Source: Bryobacteraceae bacterium (GTDB lineage Bacteria; Acidobacteriota; Terriglobia; Bryobacterales; Bryobacteraceae). Taken from it: DNA of 64,000 nt. The notes under the pieces are model-generated. The model saw only the letters and a list, made by a program, of their open reading frames with translations, was not told the DNA's origin and ran no database searches. The translations under genes were made by a program, and so were the position numbers. The stretch lies in contig JARKOC010000466.1 of assembly GCA_029975915.1 (NCBI GenBank), positions 251,297-315,296 on the forward strand. The letters are read 5' to 3'. This document shows positions 61,837-64,000 of this stretch, one piece after another (the stretch's first letter is position 1; each line of letters opens with the position of its first letter).

Positions 61837-64000
61837 TTAGAACATCAGCCGTAAGGCAAGTTGAAGTTGCCTGGAAGTACCAGTGCCGATCGTGCGATTG
61901 AGACCCGAGTTGATCAGACCGAAGCTTGCAGGCGAGGTCAGCGTGGTGCCGGGGTTCCCAGGTTGAGTCCAGTTCGCAACATTGAAGGATTCGATTCGGA
62001 ACACCAGGGTCTTGCTCTCATGGATCGGAATTCGTTTTTGAAGGGTGAAGTCAATCTGCGCGAGTCCGGGTCCGACGGCGATCGCACGGCCGGCGTTGCC
62101 CCACGTATTCTTTGCCGGAATAGCGAACGCGGCCGGATTGAGCCATTGGGCGTAAGTGGAGCCGCCCGCAGGGTAAAGCGAGACTCCGGGGACCAGGTTC
62201 GGCCGCTGGTTGGAAGTGTTGCCGTCAGGCACGTCGCCACTGCTGCGCGCGATGGTGATCGTCAGCATACGACCCGAGCGGACGGTATGGATGCCGCTAA
62301 CCTCCCACCCGCCCAGCACCTTGGATCCAACACCCGAGGTCAGGTACCTTTGCCCAGGGCCGAATGGGAGGGCGTACACCCAATTACTAGTGACGGTGTG
62401 GCGCACATCCTGACCGCTGTTGCCCCGGTCGCAGGCCCGGCAGAGGGCGATTTGGGGCTGAGAGCCTTCGCCACCGCCGATCGAATTGTCATTGATCGAA
62501 TGCGACCACATATACTCAGTTCCCCAAGTCAGGCCGCGACCGACGCGGCGGTGGAGTGAGAACTGCAGAGCATTGAAGTTGCTATTTCCGTCGTTGTTCT
62601 TCTCATCCATGCGGCCGAACGTGGGAAGAGGCCGAACTTTGGTAACAATGTCGAGGTTGTTGATGTACTTGCGGGTGGTCACCTTGCTAGCGGAACTGCC
62701 CACATAGCCGATCTGGGCCATGAATGAAGAGGGCAATTGCTGCTGGATGGAAAAACCCCACTGAGCGGAGTATAAGTCACGCCGGTCGCGCTGAAGAGAT
62801 CGCGGTGTGATTCCTACTTCTCTTGCTAGCCCGAGGAACGGTGCGACAGGGTAAGACAGTCCTGGCGCCTCGACGGCGGTCAGGGAGAAGTTCTGCGACA
62901 TGTTGTCGAGGGGGGCGTTCTGATCGTCGATCTGACCAGGGCCGTGGTAGATGCCCGCGCCGGTGCGGAAGACCGTTTTGCCGCCAAGCGCTTTGGGCGC
63001 CCAAGCGATTCCGATGCGCGGGTCGAAGTTGTTCTTGTCAGGGAAATACCAGGGGGTGCCGTGGGGGCAGAAGCCCTTACAGGCAAACATATCGAAGACA
63101 CGATAGCGGTCGTTCACTTCGCGGTTGACGCCATAGTACTCGTAGCGAAGACCGAGGTTCAGAGTGAGTTCGGAATTGACCTTGAAGTCATCTTGGACGT
63201 AGGCGTAGTAATACCACTTCCTCGTGCCAAGGACATCGTTTCCGCCAGTAACCGCGACGCGGTCGATTTTGTTTGCAAGCAGGTCGTTCCGGCTGGCGTA
63301 GGTGATACTTATCGCGTCAAAAGCGGGATCGGCGACATTGACATGGGCCCGGCGAACCTCGCCGCCGAACTTGAGCGTATGGCGGCCGAGATTGAAAACG
63401 AGGTTGTCGATGATGGAATAGGAAGTGCCGTTTTCGACGAGCAGGTTGGAGTTATTCAGCGTCGTGAATCCTGCGATCGCAATAGACTCAGTGAACGGAG
63501 AAAAACTGAACCGGCGCAGGGCCGAGCGGTTGAACCCGGCCTTCACCTCATTGACGATGCGTGGAGAGAAGACGCGCTGATATTGGGCGATTAGGTTCGA
63601 CGGGCGGAAAAAGCTATCTTGGCGGTCGCCGGGAACAATGGTTCGGGGAGCAACGATGGTTCCGTCGTCGATGTTGTAACGCACAAACATCGTGTTGTTG
63701 TCGTTGAACCGGTGGTCGACTCGGAGGGTGCCCGCATCCTCGCGCCACTGCTGGCTGGCGTTGCCAAGGGCGCGATCGATGTCGGCGTTGGTACTCCGCT
63801 CAGTGCCAACAGGGTAAGAGTTGACGATCTTCTGGACGTTGGGGTCGGTGGCGCGCGCCCGGAAAGCGGCGCTGGGAACGTCGTTGCGGAACGTCTGGCT
63901 GACACGCTGGCGGAGCCCTTCGTAGTTGCCAAAGAAGAACGTTCGATTCTTCACGATCGGGCCGCCGAGATTGCCGCCGAACTGATTGAGGCGGAAAGGC
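61837..64000 (-). CDS. TonB-dependent receptor, Oar-like (3' part)
   Basis: The frame is open to the right edge, so the N-terminal signal, carboxypeptidase-like domain and part of the plug lie outside. The visible 720 residues begin QFGGNLGGPIVKNRTFFFGN, the strongly conserved plug-barrel joint of Oar-like receptors, and end in LQLALRLMF with an aromatic tail. It reads into the phytase gene 38 bases later, suggesting it imports phytate or phosphorylated products. Strictly, it starts outside the window; the true start is unknown. Confidence 0.92.
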   Translation of the reverse strand, partial: PFRLNQFGGNLGGPIVKNRTFFFGNYEGLRQRVSQTFRNDVPSAAFRARATDPNVQKIVNSYPVGTERSTNADIDRALGNASQQWREDAGTLRVDHRFNDNNTMFVRYNIDDGTIVAPRTIVPGDRQDSFFRPSNLIAQYQRVFSPRIVNEVKAGFNRSALRRFSFSPFTESIAIAGFTTLNNSNLLVENGTSYSIIDNLVFNLGRHTLKFGGEVRRAHVNVADPAFDAISITYASRNDLLANKIDRVAVTGGNDVLGTRKWYYYAYVQDDFKVNSELTLNLGLRYEYYGVNREVNDRYRVFDMFACKGFCPHGTPWYFPDKNNFDPRIGIAWAPKALGGKTVFRTGAGIYHGPGQIDDQNAPLDNMSQNFSLTAVEAPGLSYPVAPFLGLAREVGITPRSLQRDRRDLYSAQWGFSIQQQLPSSFMAQIGYVGSSASKVTTRKYINNLDIVTKVRPLPTFGRMDEKNNDGNSNFNALQFSLHRRVGRGLTWGTEYMWSHSINDNSIGGGEGSQPQIALCRACDRGNSGQDVRHTVTSNWVYALPFGPGQRYLTSGVGSKVLGGWEVSGIHTVRSGRMLTITIARSSGDVPDGNTSNQRPNLVPGVSLYPAGGSTYAQWLNPAAFAIPAKNTWGNAGRAIAVGPGLAQIDFTLQKRIPIHESKTLVFRIESFNVANWTQPGNPGTTLTSPASFGLINSGLNRTIGTGTSRQLQLALRLMF

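Noticed and set aside
1..64000. CRISPR arrays, tRNA, rRNA, insertion sequences, prophage
   Set aside because: No spaced repeats, tRNA-like arms, transposase motifs or phage structural genes were seen by eye; a dedicated search would be needed to exclude small RNAs.

Overview
The window is high-GC bacterial chromosome, most consistent with an acidobacterium of the Bryobacterales/Solibacter group. The signs are two Oar-like TonB-dependent receptors with carboxypeptidase-regulatory-type domains, a winged-helix regulator with its own membrane helix beside one of them, NHL-propeller secreted proteins with Solibacter-type C-terminal domains, many exported or Tat-signalled enzymes, and dense short-spaced genes. 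This assignment is inference from gene content. No rRNA, tRNA, CRISPR array, prophage or insertion sequence was recognised.

Layout. 1-8.9 kb: end of a small HExxH protein, an SLH-anchored flavoenzyme, a membrane-tethered regulator divergent from a TonB receptor with a striking double palindrome between them, and an ankyrin pair. 8.9-16 kb: purA, fabI and catabolic or exported enzymes (sugar-phosphate isomerase-like, amidohydrolase, Gfo/Idh/MocA oxidoreductase), then a prepilin peptidase. 15.9-20.4 kb: a three-gene hydrolase/protease operon (S9, site-2 protease, CocE/S15). 20.5-22.7 kb: a ParA ATPase overlapping an AlbA_2/Schlafen-type protein. 22.8-26.4 kb: dprA-topA. 26.6-28.6 kb: an NHL protein. 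28.8-34.3 kb: leuABCD, with a LeuA that lacks the regulatory domain, divergent from a LysR regulator. 34.4-42.3 kb: small secreted or regulatory proteins, an acyltransferase-like membrane protein, a PIG-L deacetylase, a cysteine-symmetric peptide and a large NHL protein.

42.4-45.1 kb holds a MoxR AAA ATPase overlapping a 611-residue protein of unknown function. 45.4-46.7 kb is a sulfide:quinone oxidoreductase-like flavoprotein. 46.8-49.1 kb is a compact restriction-modification locus (m5C methyltransferase, NgoMIV-type endonuclease, Vsr nickase) directly downstream of a DnaE2-type polymerase, which has a LexA-box-like palindrome at its start. 52.5-56.6 kb is a four-gene exported cluster (beta-propeller-like protein, two secreted proteins, DsbA-like protein) behind a near-consensus promoter. 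56.9-59.3 kb holds a PLP enzyme, a membrane protein and a GNAT acetyltransferase. 59.4-64 kb looks like a phosphorus-scavenging locus: TonB receptor, beta-propeller phytase, purple-acid-type phosphatase.

The most promising undescribed systems are the MoxR/611-residue pair, the ParA/AlbA_2 pair and the exported DsbA/calcium-loop cluster. The best regulatory leads are the TAACCGGTTA double operator, the dnaE2 palindrome and the leu/LysR divergent region. Start codons were moved inward from the longest frame wherever a signal peptide, ribosome binding site or family alignment favoured it; each entry says so.
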